A stretch of DNA of 64,000 bases from Chryseobacterium balustinum (lineage in GTDB: Bacteria > Bacteroidota > Bacteroidia > Flavobacteriales > Weeksellaceae): the NCBI RefSeq assembly GCF_900168205.1, contig NZ_FUZE01000010.1, forward strand, positions 90,858 through 154,857. Direction: 5' to 3'. The number at the start of each line of letters is the position of its first letter. Position 1 is the first letter of the stretch. Below, piece after piece: positions 9,050-19,098 of this stretch. Under the pieces are notes generated by a model. It was not told the DNA's origin. It did not search any database and worked only from the letters and a program-made list of their open reading frames with translations. The position numbers were made by a program, and so were the translations under genes.

Positions 9050-10006
9050 ATGGAATATTTAAGTTTCGAACTTCCTATAAAAGAGCTGATGGATCAATAT
9101 CAAACATGTTCTTTAGTAGGAGAAGAAAGTGGTGTTGATGTAAAATTAGCATGCAGCCAGATCGAAGACAAGATCAGGGATACAAAAAAAGAGATCTACG
9201 GAAATCTTACCCCTTGGCAAAGAGTACAGTTATCGCGTCATCCGGATCGTCCATATACTTTAGATTACATCAAAGGTATGGTAGATAAAGGAAGCTTCCT
9301 GGAGCTTCACGGTGACAGAAACTTTGCAGATGATCCTGCATTGATTGGTGGTTTGGCTACACTTGATGGTCAAAGAATCATGATTTTGGGAACTCAAAAA
9401 GGAAGAACAACCAAAGAAAGACAATACAGAAGATTCGGAATGCCAAATCCTGAAGGATACAGAAAAGCTTTAAGACTAATGAAGCTTGCTGAAAAATTCA
9501 GAATTCCTGTAGTTACTTTGGTAGACACACCTGGAGCTTATCCTGGTTTGGAAGCTGAAGAAAGAGGACAAGGTGAAGCAATTGCGAGAAATATTTTCGA
9601 AATGACAATGCTTAAAACGCCTATTTTCACTTATATTATCGGTGAAGGAGCAAGTGGTGGAGCATTGGGAATTGGTGTTGGTAACAAAGTATATATGCTA
9701 GAAAACACTTGGTACACCGTGATTGCACCAGAAAGTTGTTCTTCAATTCTTTGGAGAAACTGGGATCATAAAGAAGATGCTGCAAATGCATTAAATCTTA
9801 CTCCCGCAGATGCATTGAGAGAAAAATTCATCGACGGAATTGTAGAAGAGCCACTTGGTGGAGCTCATTATGATCCTGAAGTTGCTTATTTAAATTTAAA
9901 AGCTTCTATTTTACAGAATATAAAAGCTTTCTCTAAATTTACAGGTAAGGAACTTGAAACACACAGACAAGACAAGTTTATTGCGATGGGGCAATTTAAA
10001 GGATAA
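9050..10006 (+). CDS. accA: Acetyl-CoA carboxylase carboxyltransferase subunit alpha
   Basis: The 318-residue protein matches AccA along its whole length. It has the N-terminal helical segment, then [22 protein letters not shown], then [24 protein letters not shown] and the glycine-rich [15 protein letters not shown] that forms the crotonase-fold oxyanion/CoA site. With AccD it transfers carboxyl from carboxybiotin to acetyl-CoA to make malonyl-CoA, the committed step of fatty-acid synthesis. accB, accC and accD are not in this window. A terminator hairpin follows the stop directly. Confidence 0.97.
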   Translation: MEYLSFELPIKELMDQYQTCSLVGEESGVDVKLACSQIEDKIRDTKKEIYGNLTPWQRVQLSRHPDRPYTLDYIKGMVDKGSFLELHGDRNFADDPALIGGLATLDGQRIMILGTQKGRTTKERQYRRFGMPNPEGYRKALRLMKLAEKFRIPVVTLVDTPGAYPGLEAEERGQGEAIARNIFEMTMLKTPIFTYIIGEGASGGALGIGVGNKVYMLENTWYTVIAPESCSSILWRNWDHKEDAANALNLTPADALREKFIDGIVEEPLGGAHYDPEVAYLNLKASILQNIKAFSKFTGKELETHRQDKFIAMGQFKG

Positions 10007-10041
10007 AAAAAGCGGTTAAGAAAATTCTTAACCGCTTTTTT
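10006..10041. terminator. Bidirectional intrinsic terminator after accA
   Basis: A 15-bp stem (10006-10020 with 10027-10041) ends in A and T runs on the two sides. It serves accA and the convergent gene at 10046. Confidence 0.85.
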
Positions 10042-10045
10042 ATTT

Positions 10046-10747
10046 TTACTCAGCTACATTAAGCTGAATCTCGATATCTTTATTTATTTTCTTTAAAGAA
10101 GAATATTTGGCATCGCAAACTGAGGTTGTTAAAACATAATCGCCTTTTTCGACCATTATAAAGTTTTGTCCGCTAGCAGGAACATCAAGATTATAATATT
10201 TTTTTCCGCTTATTTTTACGATCAATCTGCATTTTGATTTATTTCTGATATTGATGTAAGCTTCTTTATCACTTGGGTCATTATTAAAAAGATGCGTCAG
10301 GTAAGAAGCTGTTTTTTTTGCATCAGCACTTGGCTCAGATTTTTTACTAGAACTTCCCATCGAAGCATAAGAAACTGATCTTTCAGGTGTAGCTGTTTTA
10401 TTAGAATTAGAAGCTATCGCTTTGCCTTTATTGAGCTCACTGTTGCTTACAATTTTTTCAATTTTATCTTTGCTGATTGGTTTTATTGTAGGCTTAGCTT
10501 CAATAGAGTTATCTGCCATGATGATGGTAATTAATTTTCTTTTGAGTTCATCATTTTTTTCGTGCCCCGGATTTTGTTTAATAAAACCTGCAATTATTCT
10601 TGCTTCTGCACTTGTCTGTGCTTCTTCCAGCGTATAAATAATTACAGTTTCCTTTTCTGCAACTACTTTAGACTTACTTTTTTTCTTTTTTTGAGAAAAC
10701 CCCAAACTGAAAATGGATAGAAATAGGATTAAAAATATTTTGTTCAT
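10046..10747 (-). CDS. Secreted two-cysteine protein, paralog family of four (DUF6759-like)
   Basis: The 233-residue protein has a cleavable signal peptide (MNKIFLILFLSIFSLGFS-Q) and a lysine/serine-rich linker. Its C-terminal domain (about 150-230) is shared with the proteins at 26546, 28192 and 28729. The domain starts with a leucine-rich LTHLFNNDPSDKEA segment, then NKSKCRLIV, ISGKKYYNL, VPASG and finally VCDAKY. Both cysteines, in K-C-R and V-C-D contexts, are kept in all four copies and could form a disulfide. I believe the family is DUF6759, known mostly from Chryseobacterium, but the name is from memory. Function unknown. It sits inverted relative to the copy next to rpsB. Confidence 0.7.
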   Translation of the reverse strand: MNKIFLILFLSIFSLGFSQKKKKSKSKVVAEKETVIIYTLEEAQTSAEARIIAGFIKQNPGHEKNDELKRKLITIIMADNSIEAKPTIKPISKDKIEKIVSNSELNKGKAIASNSNKTATPERSVSYASMGSSSKKSEPSADAKKTASYLTHLFNNDPSDKEAYINIRNKSKCRLIVKISGKKYYNLDVPASGQNFIMVEKGDYVLTTSVCDAKYSSLKKINKDIEIQLNVAE

Positions 10748-10815
10748 GGAATAAAAAATTATTAAATAAATACTATAACGTTAAAAGTCATTTTTTAGTT
10801 TATCATTAAAATCAT

Positions 10816-10823
10816 TATCTTTG
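10816..10823 (+). promoter_or_regulatory. Bacteroidota -7 box for tsf
   Basis: TATCTTTG matches TAnnTTTG, 63 nt before the tsf ATG. A dedicated promoter is expected here because tsf is detached from rpsB. Confidence 0.55.
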
Positions 10824-10885
10824 CCCTGCTCAAAAATAAACTATTAAAGTTAATTATAATTTTAAATAAAAAAATAATAAATATT

Positions 10886-11710
10886 ATGTCTTATTCACCA
10901 GCTGCTGCAGACGTAGCAAAATTAAGAAACCAAACAGGTGCAGGTATGATGGACTGCAAGAAAGCTCTAGTTGAAGCAGAAGGAGACTTCGAAAAAGCAG
11001 TTGATATCCTTAGAAAAAAAGGACAGAAAGTTGCAGCTAACAGAGCAGACAGAGATTCTTCTGAAGGTGCTGTGATCGCTAGAGTAAACGAAGATAACAC
11101 TTTAGGTGTTGTAATTTCTCTAAACTGTGAGACTGACTTTGTTGCTAAAAACGAAGCGTTCATCGAGCTAGCTTACGAAATTGCTGAAATGGCTATTTTT
11201 GCTGCTACTAAAGAAGAATTATTAGCTACAGACTTCCACGGAATGACTGTTGCTGAGAAATTAATCGAGCAAACTGGAGTTATCGGTGAGAAAATCGAGA
11301 TCGGTGCATTCGAAAGAATTACAGGACCTTTCTTGGGAGCTTACATCCACGCTGGAAACAAAATCGCTGCAATCACTTCACTTTCTGCTAAAGTAGACGG
11401 TGCTGATGAGGCTGCTAAATCTGTTTCTATGCAAGCTGCTGCAATGAACCCTATTGCTCTTGACGAAACTTCTGTTTCTCAGGAAACGATTGACAAAGAA
11501 TTGGAAATCGAAAGACACAAACTTACTGAAGAAGGTAAGCCTGCAAACATTATCGACAATATCTTGAAAGGTAAAATGCAGAGATTCTACAAAGACAATA
11601 CTTTGGTACACCAAGATTTCATCAAAGACAGCTCTATTTCTGTTGCTGATTATGTGAAATCTGTAAATGGAGACCTTAAAGTAACAGGATTTGTAAGAGT
11701 TAGCTTATAA
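10886..11710 (+). CDS. tsf: Translation elongation factor Ts
   Basis: The 274-residue protein begins with the EF-Ts UBA-like domain (LRNQTGAGMMDCKKALVEAEGD), followed by the AADRD-type segment and the conserved core (LNCETDFVAKNEAF). It is the nucleotide-exchange factor for EF-Tu and acts in the cytoplasm. In most bacteria tsf directly follows rpsB. Here rpsB lies about 18 kb away on the opposite strand, and tsf has its own promoter and terminator. A four-copy array of large secreted proteins follows. Confidence 0.97.
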   Translation: MSYSPAAADVAKLRNQTGAGMMDCKKALVEAEGDFEKAVDILRKKGQKVAANRADRDSSEGAVIARVNEDNTLGVVISLNCETDFVAKNEAFIELAYEIAEMAIFAATKEELLATDFHGMTVAEKLIEQTGVIGEKIEIGAFERITGPFLGAYIHAGNKIAAITSLSAKVDGADEAAKSVSMQAAAMNPIALDETSVSQETIDKELEIERHKLTEEGKPANIIDNILKGKMQRFYKDNTLVHQDFIKDSSISVADYVKSVNGDLKVTGFVRVSL

Positions 11711-11736
11711 TAACTTTTTCAAGTTTTAAAATATTA

Positions 11737-11768
11737 ATCCCGATGAATTTTTCATCGGGATTTTTTTG
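11737..11768 (+). terminator. Intrinsic terminator after tsf
   Basis: An 11-bp stem (ATCCCGATGAA at 11737-11747, complement at 11751-11761) has a 3-nt loop and is followed by a run of T. Confidence 0.9.
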
Positions 11769-11886
11769 TCTATTATATTCACATTAGAATATTAACAATA
11801 CATGAAGTTAATTTTAAGTTTTCCACATTTTCAGAAATATCAAAAAAGTGTTAAAAAAATACTCTAAAAAATTGATTATTAATACT

Positions 11887-11894
11887 TAGATTTG
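11887..11894 (+). promoter_or_regulatory. Bacteroidota -7 box for giant paralog 1
   Basis: TAGATTTG lies 19 nt before the ATG, and a TTG at 11872-11874 may contribute upstream contacts. Confidence 0.5.
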
Positions 11895-11913
11895 TCGCCC
11901 CTTAAATTTAGGC

Positions 11914-14900
11914 ATGAAAAAATATCTACTACTTATTTGCACATTTTATTGTTTATTATTCAATGCTCAGCTAGACACCGAGCACTGGTTTGCTCCGATG
12001 TCTGCAAAAGCAGGAACGGGCGGTCTTGAAGGATATTTATATTTATCTACCAATGAAACTATACCTTTTTCCGTACAAATCTTCAACAATAATACCTTAT
12101 TTACCACGGTACAGGTAAGTAAAAATAATCCGACACAGGTAATTATCCCTAATAACTTTTTGATTGCGTCTTCACAAAGCCAGTTGTTTACTCCGAATAA
12201 CATGGGATTGAATGTAAAAGGTTCAAAAAAATTCTTTGCCAATTACCGATTTGCAATGTCGAATCATGCTGAGATTCTTACTTCAAAAGGTGCGGCTGGT
12301 TTAGGAACAATATTTTATGCCGGAGTAGCTCCTATTTCGGGATCCGAAGACCACATGAATTCTACAATTGGAGTGATAGCGACCGAAGACAACACGGTCG
12401 TTACGATTTCCGGTTACAATCCGAGTATTACTTTTTCAGACGGAATATCTTCACCTACAAGAACATTTACACTTAATAAAGGTAAATCTTATATTTTAGA
12501 TGTCGTAAGTTCTTGGTCTAATATCAACAAAACAGGACTAGTAGGAGCAAAAATTGTTGCTACAAAAGCAATTTCTGTAACAAACGGAAATTTTAATGCT
12601 GCCTATACTAATCAAAATTACACCAACAATGATATTTTGATGGATCAGGCAGTTCCTGTAGATCGTTTAGGAAAAGATTTCGTTGTTGTAAAAGGAAACG
12701 GTAGCGTGACTTCTCAAATGGAAACAGCTTTGATTATTGCTACAGAAAATAATACACAGATTACGTTTAACGGAACCGGAGCTACAACAACTCTTAATGA
12801 AGGACAATACTATTTAGTACCTAGTGCACGATACCAAAACCAAGGAAATGGTCATTATAACATGAATATTTCTGCAACTAAAAACGTATATGTTTATCAA
12901 CTTCTTTCGGGTGCTACCAATGGAAATGAGTATGCTTCCGGAGGAATGAATTTCATCCCGCCGTTAAGTTGTTTTATGCCTAATAAAATAGACGAAATAG
13001 GATTTATCAACAGAATTGGAGGACAAACTTTTGCTACAAGATTAAATATTATTACGCAAGCCGGAGCAACGGTAACTTTAAACGGAGGTAATATTGCAGC
13101 AGGAAACGGACCTTATCCTGTAACAGGAAACCCTAACTGGGTAAGCTACTCTATCCAAAATGTGACAGGTAATGTGACATTAAACTCTACCAAAGCAATG
13201 ACTGCAGGAATTGCTGCCGGAAGTGGCGCTGTAGGATATGGTGGATATTTTGCAGGATTCTCATCAGTTCCGGCAATTACAAAAACCGGTGACTGCTACG
13301 CAGGAATTCTTTTACAGGTTGATAATAATTACGATGGTTACCAATGGTATTTAAATGGTGTTGCAATTCCAGGCGCAACTTCTTTTTCCATTAATCCTGA
13401 ACCGTATGGAGCAGGAGCTTATACTTGTTCGGTAACTAAGAACAATTGTGAAACAAAATTGACGACGATATATAATTATACACTTTGTCCGCCAATTTCA
13501 ACAACAACTTTTACAATCGGCTCTTGTAACACGAAAGTGATTACTCCGGTATTTACTAGTTCTACACAAACCATTGTTCCATCATTAACTTCTATTATTT
13601 CTCAGCCAACGAACGGTACTGCAACAGTAAACCCAACCACTGGACAAATTACTTACACCCCAAATACGGCGACTGCAAATACTACAGACCAGTTTATTTA
13701 TTATATTCAAGGAAATGGAAACCCTTTTGCCTTTGAATATTTTAAAATTATTATTAATACCAATGTTCTTCAGGTCAACAATGCCTCAATAAGCATTTGT
13801 AATAGCGTTGCAGGAAATGGAACCTATAATCTAACGACTGCAAATGTTACATCAGCTGCTGGAGCCAACATTACTTATTTTACCAATGTAAATTTAACAG
13901 GCCAAATTACTGATCCAACAAATTATACAGGATCTGCAGGAATTATTTATGCCAATGTAACTTCTACTTACGGATGTTCTAAAGTTGCACAGATTACACT
14001 GATAATGAATCCAGCTCCAAACATTAATACAAGCATTTATAATGCAGAATTTTGTATTGACAACTCTTCTGGAGCTATCAACATCAATTTTGCAACAGTT
14101 ACTCCTCAAATTGTTACCAATTCAGGGAATTTTATTGTAAAATATTATTTAAATCAAACTGATGCAACCGCAGGAAATAACAATACATTACCAACTAACT
14201 GGAACTACACTTCAAATACAACAGTTTATGTAAGAGCTGAAAGCACCAATGGATGTCCTCCCGCATTTGGACAAATTAATTTTGTTATTAAAAACAAAGT
14301 TCCTTTGCTAACTCCAACGCACGTATTAGAAATTTGCGATACAGATATGAATGGCTCTGAAACAGTGAATCTAAATAATTATAAAAACATTTTCACCACA
14401 GATCCTGCAACTAACGTTACTTCCCACAATAGTTTAGCAGATGCACAATCTGGCGCAAACGTAATCCCTGCAACACAAACAATCAATAACGGAGCAACGG
14501 GAACTTTTTATTTAAGATTTACAAATGCAACACAGTGTTTTAGTACAGCTAATTTATCTATTAAAGTAAATGCTGTTCCTAATATCAATATTGCGAATTT
14601 TAATGGTAATCTTTGTGATGATAATTTTGACGGAATTGTGAATGTAAATTTCTTTACTATTACTCCGCAAATTGTAACCAACTCTGCAAATTTTACGGTA
14701 AGATATTATTTAAGTCAGGCTGATGCTAATGCAGGTAATACTAACACACTTCCAACAAACTGGACATATACCTCAGCAACAACTGTTTACATACGAGTAG
14801 ATGGTACAAGTACAGTTTGTCCGACTGCTTTTGGACAGATTAATTTTACTGTAGGTAATAAAATCACCTTACTGGCTACGAATTTTACTGCTGAAATTTG

Positions 14901-15816
14901 TGATAATGATTTAAACGGTTCGCAAAGTGTTAATCTAAATGATTATAAAAATCAGTTTACTACAGATCCTTCTGTGACGCTTACTTACCACGCAACATTG
15001 GCAGATGCACAATCAGGAATCAACGGATTAGCAGTAAACCAAATCATTACCACTGCTGTTACATTTTATATTAGATTCACGAGTAATAATGGGTGTCCAA
15101 ATACAGCAGCTTTAAAAATCAGCTTAAGGTCTCCAAAAAAATCTGAAGTTTTGAAAGACCAGATTATTTGTTTAAATGACAAAGCTGTTTTAAATGCCGG
15201 AGATAGCTTTACATCTTATTTATGGAGCACGGGAGCAACCACCTCAACCATTACAGTTGGGATAGGAACTTACTACGTGGATTTGAGTTTTAATGGTTGT
15301 ACCTACAGACAAACTGTAAGCGTAACTGCAGCACAAGCTCCTACTATTACAAGTATTGTAGTTACAGGAACTACTGCAACTATTAATGTTACGGGAGGCA
15401 CTGCACCTTATCAATATTCTTTAAATGGTTCTGATTATCAAAATTCTAATGTATTTACAGGTTTAACGAGAGGCCCATACAAAGCATATGTAATCGGAAG
15501 AGATGGATGCCTGCCTGTTATCAAAGATTTTTTAATTTTAAATTTAATAAACACCATTACTCCAAACGGGGACGGAAGAAATGACATGTTAGATTATTCA
15601 GATTTAAAAATAAAAGAGCAGGTAAGCATTGAAGTTGTTGACCGATATGGAGCAGCCGTTTATAAATCTTCGGGCAACAATTACAAATGGGATGGAAAAT
15701 CTAATGGAAGAAATCTATCAACAGGGACATATTGGTATATTCTTAAGTGGATTGAGCCCGATACAAAATTACAAGTTTCTCATTCTGGATGGTTATTAAT
15801 AAAGAATCGAGAGTAA
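11914..15816 (+). CDS. Giant T9SS cargo, IgGFc-binding-like head and type B sorting tail (paralog 1)
   Basis: The 1300-residue protein has a signal peptide (MKKYLLLICTFYCLLFNA-Q). Residues of about 20-460 form an IgGFc-binding-like region (TEHWFAPM, ATEDNTVVTISGY, LMDQAVPVDRLG, GYGGYFAGFSS). An Ig-like domain (470-530) and a cadherin/Big-like domain (540-615, NGTATVNPTTGQITYTPN) follow. Two copies of an LADAQSG repeat unit with an I-C-D/N-D-x-N-G start come next, then a WSTGATT domain, an SprB-type repeat (TGGTAPYQYSLNG) and the type B C-terminal sorting domain (ITPNGDGRNDMLDYSDL ... GTYWYILKW ... KNRE). Export by T9SS to the cell surface or medium is expected. The ligand is unknown: IgGFc-like describes the fold family, not antibody binding. 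Confidence 0.85.
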   Translation: MKKYLLLICTFYCLLFNAQLDTEHWFAPMSAKAGTGGLEGYLYLSTNETIPFSVQIFNNNTLFTTVQVSKNNPTQVIIPNNFLIASSQSQLFTPNNMGLNVKGSKKFFANYRFAMSNHAEILTSKGAAGLGTIFYAGVAPISGSEDHMNSTIGVIATEDNTVVTISGYNPSITFSDGISSPTRTFTLNKGKSYILDVVSSWSNINKTGLVGAKIVATKAISVTNGNFNAAYTNQNYTNNDILMDQAVPVDRLGKDFVVVKGNGSVTSQMETALIIATENNTQITFNGTGATTTLNEGQYYLVPSARYQNQGNGHYNMNISATKNVYVYQLLSGATNGNEYASGGMNFIPPLSCFMPNKIDEIGFINRIGGQTFATRLNIITQAGATVTLNGGNIAAGNGPYPVTGNPNWVSYSIQNVTGNVTLNSTKAMTAGIAAGSGAVGYGGYFAGFSSVPAITKTGDCYAGILLQVDNNYDGYQWYLNGVAIPGATSFSINPEPYGAGAYTCSVTKNNCETKLTTIYNYTLCPPISTTTFTIGSCNTKVITPVFTSSTQTIVPSLTSIISQPTNGTATVNPTTGQITYTPNTATANTTDQFIYYIQGNGNPFAFEYFKIIINTNVLQVNNASISICNSVAGNGTYNLTTANVTSAAGANITYFTNVNLTGQITDPTNYTGSAGIIYANVTSTYGCSKVAQITLIMNPAPNINTSIYNAEFCIDNSSGAININFATVTPQIVTNSGNFIVKYYLNQTDATAGNNNTLPTNWNYTSNTTVYVRAESTNGCPPAFGQINFVIKNKVPLLTPTHVLEICDTDMNGSETVNLNNYKNIFTTDPATNVTSHNSLADAQSGANVIPATQTINNGATGTFYLRFTNATQCFSTANLSIKVNAVPNINIANFNGNLCDDNFDGIVNVNFFTITPQIVTNSANFTVRYYLSQADANAGNTNTLPTNWTYTSATTVYIRVDGTSTVCPTAFGQINFTVGNKITLLATNFTAEICDNDLNGSQSVNLNDYKNQFTTDPSVTLTYHATLADAQSGINGLAVNQIITTAVTFYIRFTSNNGCPNTAALKISLRSPKKSEVLKDQIICLNDKAVLNAGDSFTSYLWSTGATTSTITVGIGTYYVDLSFNGCTYRQTVSVTAAQAPTITSIVVTGTTATINVTGGTAPYQYSLNGSDYQNSNVFTGLTRGPYKAYVIGRDGCLPVIKDFLILNLINTITPNGDGRNDMLDYSDLKIKEQVSIEVVDRYGAAVYKSSGNNYKWDGKSNGRNLSTGTYWYILKWIEPDTKLQVSHSGWLLIKNRE

Positions 15817-15864
15817 ATATTAAATTTTGTTTATGATTTATTAACAATATATTAAATATTATTT

Positions 15865-15872
15865 TAATTTTG
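15865..15872 (+). promoter_or_regulatory. Bacteroidota -7 box for giant paralog 2
   Basis: TAATTTTG lies 24 nt before the ATG. There is no clear terminator after paralog 1, so readthrough is possible. Confidence 0.5.
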
Positions 15873-15896
15873 TACAAATACTAATTCCATATTTAT

Positions 15897-18800
15897 ATGA
15901 AAAAATTTCTACTCAGCTTAGTATTAATACTCAGCATGTTTACATCTCTGTTTGCACAGAGAGATACAGAACATTGGATCGCACCCTATTATGCTACCGC
16001 TGGAGGGTACACAAATAAATTATATTTGTCTACCGACAATGCAACACCTTTTGCAGTCACTGTCTATAGCAATAATGCAGTTATAGGAACGGTAACAATT
16101 AGCAAAAACACCCCAATGACCTTCGACATTCCGGTCACTACAATCTCAGCTAATCTTGCTGCGGATGCATTTAATGTTATTACTAAAGGAGTGTATCTAC
16201 AAGGAAGTAAACCATTCTACTGTACGCTAAGAATGGGACAGTTCTCACATGGAGAAATTGTTACCAGTAAAGGTAAAGCAGGCCTTGGAAAGGAGTTTTA
16301 CGTAGCTAATACTCCATCTCTTGCAACATTTAATAACTTTACAGCGGGAGTTTTAGCAACAGAAAACAATACAGTAGTTACAGTAACCTGGAATGGTAGC
16401 GTCACATTTTTTGGAGCACCTACAAACCCAGCACCAACAAACACCCATACTTTCACTTTAAATAAAGGGCAATCTTTTATTTTTGCAGGAAATACCTCAG
16501 GAACAGCACCTTTTATGGGAGCTAAAATTGTTTCAGATAAACCGATTACATTAACCAACGGAAACGTTAACGGAAATTTCGGAGATACAGGAACTGCGGG
16601 CGGATCTGATGCCATTTTAGACCAATCTGTTCCCGTAGAAAGACTAGGTAGTACTTTTGCAATGGTGAGAACTAAATCTACCACCTCAGATTTAGAAGGT
16701 GGAATTGTAATCGCTACAGAAAATAATACAGATATATTTTTAAATGGTGTGGGAGCCGCAGTTGCCACTATCAATCAAGGGCAATGGTATAGAATTCCGG
16801 GAAGTGCTTATCAATTACAAGGAACTAATAACCATTACAATATGTTGGTTACAACTTCCAAAAATGCATATTTATATCAGTTGGTTTCTGTAAACGATAA
16901 TAGTGCAACTTGTGGGTTTAACTATATTCCCCCATTGAACTGTTTTTTACCTAGAAAAATCGATGAAATTGGAAAAATCAACGAAATGCCTGGTTATACC
17001 GGTACGATTAATCTAAAATTAAATATCTTAACAGAAGCAGGAGCTACAGTATTAGTAAACAATGTCCCTCCAACTCCAGCACAAGGGCCTTATCCTCTCA
17101 CAGGAAATACAACATGGGTAACCTATGCTATTGAAGGAATACCAGACAATTTAACCATTACATCGACCAAAGCCGTTACGGCAGGTATTAACGGTGGATA
17201 TGAAACAGCTGGATACGGTGGATATTTTGCAGGATTCTCTTCAATTCCGGTAATTTCAAAACAGACGGGAGAATGTATTCCCGGAATTATTTTAGAAGTT
17301 GATGATGGTTATGACAGTTATCAATGGTTTTTGAACAACGTCGCAATTCCTGGAGCAACTGCTCACACAATAACTCCTGCGGTTGCCGGAAACTATACTG
17401 TTAAAGTAACGATGGGAACTTGTCCTCCAGTGACCACTCCAATATACAAAGTCTTTACTTGTTTGGGACAAACTACTCAAAATATTAATATTTGTGGTAC
17501 AAAAGCAATTGTTCCTACATTTACAAGCTCAACTCAAATACCAGTACCAGGAACTGTGCAAATCGTTACACAGCCAGCCAATGGAACTGCAACACTTAAT
17601 CCTGCTACAGGAGTAATTACTTATGTTCCAAACCCAGGATACTTAGGACCAGATAAGATTGTTTATAAATTCTGTGGTAATGCTACCGAATTTGTAGATT
17701 GTGAACAGATAACTTTAAACTTAAACGTAGTTCCTTTTGTACTTACAGACAGAACTATCTATGCTTGTCAATACGCAGGAAACGGATTTTTTGATTTAAC
17801 TACCGCAAATGTTACTGACAATGTAGTACCAACAACAAAAAAATTCTATACTACTTTAGCAAACTTAGAAGCTAATACAAATCAAATTACTAATCCAACA
17901 AATTATTTCTCAGGTTTAGGTTCAGTATATGTAAGGGTTTTAACAGCTGAAGGATGTGTAGGAAATGCTAAAATTACTTTAGATTTCTTCCCTACTCCGG
18001 TAGTTAAAGAAGATACTTTAACAGAATGTTTCTTAGAAAACAACGAAACCAAAGGTAGATTTAATCTAGTGAGTGCTAATGTAACCGCTGAATCACCAGT
18101 TACAAAAAAATTCTATCCTACATGGGTAGATGCAAGCAATGGAACCAATGAAATTGTAGGGGTTGACACTTATATTTCTGGAAACGGATCAGTGTATGCA
18201 AGAGTTTTCAACTCACATGACTGCTATGCAATTGCTAAAATCAATCTGAAAGTGACTCCTCCAAAAAGATCACCGATATTGGTAGATAAATACATCTGTA
18301 TTGACGACAGAACTACTTTAGATGCAGGTCCAGGATATCAATCTTACCGTTGGAGCACTGGTGCAACTACTCAATCAATAGTAGGAGTAGCAGTAGGTGA
18401 TTACTGGGTAATTCTTCAGGATTCGGGATGCTCTGTGAAGCAGTTTGTAAGTGTAAAAAAAGCACAAGATCCTGTCATTACTTCAATTGAAATTTCTAAT
18501 AATACAGCAACAGTAATTGTAAGCGGAGGAGTAGCACCGTACCAGTTCTCTGTAGACGGAGTAACCACTTGGCAAGATTCTAATGTCTTCACCAATCTTA
18601 CGAGAGGGCAACATACATTCTATGTAAAAGATGCTTTCAACTGTAATCCTATTTCAGTGGAAGTTACTGTTCCTAATTTAGTCAATGCAATTACGCCTAA
18701 CGGAGACAACGTAAATGACTACATAGATTACAGAGAGTTAGCTTATAAGGATAATCTTAATTTCGTAATTTATGACAGATATGGTAACAAAATATTCACA

Positions 18801-18956
18801 GGGGATAAATCTAATAATTACCGATGGGACGGAACCCATTCTAATAAAAAGATTGTTACCGGAACTTATTGGTACCACATCAGCTGGAATGAACCTAATG
18901 AAGCAAAAACTCCAATTAAATACACAGGTTGGATTTTAGTAAAAAATAGAGAATAA
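15897..18956 (+). CDS. Giant T9SS cargo, IgGFc-binding-like head and type B sorting tail (paralog 2)
   Basis: The 1019-residue paralog has a signal peptide (MKKFLLSLVLILSMFTSLFA-Q) and the same head as paralog 1 (TEHWIAPYY, LSTDNATPF, ILDQSVPVERLG, CGFNYIPPLNCFLPRKIDEIG, GYGGYFAGFSS). It then has an Ig-like domain (DSYQWFLNNVAIPGAT), a Big-like domain, two short repeats ending in a Y/V-A-R-V strand, the WSTGATT domain, an SprB-type repeat and the type B tail (AITPNGDNVNDYIDY ... GTYWYHISW ... KNRE). It lacks the LADAQ repeats of paralogs 1 and 4, which explains its shorter length. It has its own promoter box and terminator. Its closest relative in the array is paralog 3. Confidence 0.85.
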   Translation: MKKFLLSLVLILSMFTSLFAQRDTEHWIAPYYATAGGYTNKLYLSTDNATPFAVTVYSNNAVIGTVTISKNTPMTFDIPVTTISANLAADAFNVITKGVYLQGSKPFYCTLRMGQFSHGEIVTSKGKAGLGKEFYVANTPSLATFNNFTAGVLATENNTVVTVTWNGSVTFFGAPTNPAPTNTHTFTLNKGQSFIFAGNTSGTAPFMGAKIVSDKPITLTNGNVNGNFGDTGTAGGSDAILDQSVPVERLGSTFAMVRTKSTTSDLEGGIVIATENNTDIFLNGVGAAVATINQGQWYRIPGSAYQLQGTNNHYNMLVTTSKNAYLYQLVSVNDNSATCGFNYIPPLNCFLPRKIDEIGKINEMPGYTGTINLKLNILTEAGATVLVNNVPPTPAQGPYPLTGNTTWVTYAIEGIPDNLTITSTKAVTAGINGGYETAGYGGYFAGFSSIPVISKQTGECIPGIILEVDDGYDSYQWFLNNVAIPGATAHTITPAVAGNYTVKVTMGTCPPVTTPIYKVFTCLGQTTQNINICGTKAIVPTFTSSTQIPVPGTVQIVTQPANGTATLNPATGVITYVPNPGYLGPDKIVYKFCGNATEFVDCEQITLNLNVVPFVLTDRTIYACQYAGNGFFDLTTANVTDNVVPTTKKFYTTLANLEANTNQITNPTNYFSGLGSVYVRVLTAEGCVGNAKITLDFFPTPVVKEDTLTECFLENNETKGRFNLVSANVTAESPVTKKFYPTWVDASNGTNEIVGVDTYISGNGSVYARVFNSHDCYAIAKINLKVTPPKRSPILVDKYICIDDRTTLDAGPGYQSYRWSTGATTQSIVGVAVGDYWVILQDSGCSVKQFVSVKKAQDPVITSIEISNNTATVIVSGGVAPYQFSVDGVTTWQDSNVFTNLTRGQHTFYVKDAFNCNPISVEVTVPNLVNAITPNGDNVNDYIDYRELAYKDNLNFVIYDRYGNKIFTGDKSNNYRWDGTHSNKKIVTGTYWYHISWNEPNEAKTPIKYTGWILVKNRE

Positions 18957-18974
18957 GAATCATTTTTTAATATC

Positions 18975-19007
18975 AAGCCACAACTTAACGGTTGTGGCTT
19001 TTTTTTA
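18975..19007 (+). terminator. Intrinsic terminator after paralog 2
   Basis: AAGCCACAAC at 18975-18984 pairs with 18991-19000 across a 6-nt loop, followed by T6. Confidence 0.9.
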
Positions 19008-19069
19008 CCTATTTCCTAATTATTTTATATTTTTCATGTTTTTTTTACAGTCCTTTTAAATTATTCTAT

Positions 19070-19077
19070 TATTTTTG
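19070..19077 (+). promoter_or_regulatory. Bacteroidota -7 box for giant paralog 3
   Basis: TATTTTTG lies 21 nt before the ATG. Confidence 0.5.
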
Positions 19078-19098
19078 TAAAAATCCTAATTCTACATT

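Noticed and set aside
16298..16774. 158-codon minus-strand frame opposite giant paralog 2
   Set aside because: It is opposite a conserved secreted head domain shared by four paralogs. It reflects codon bias of threonine/valine-rich repeats rather than a gene.
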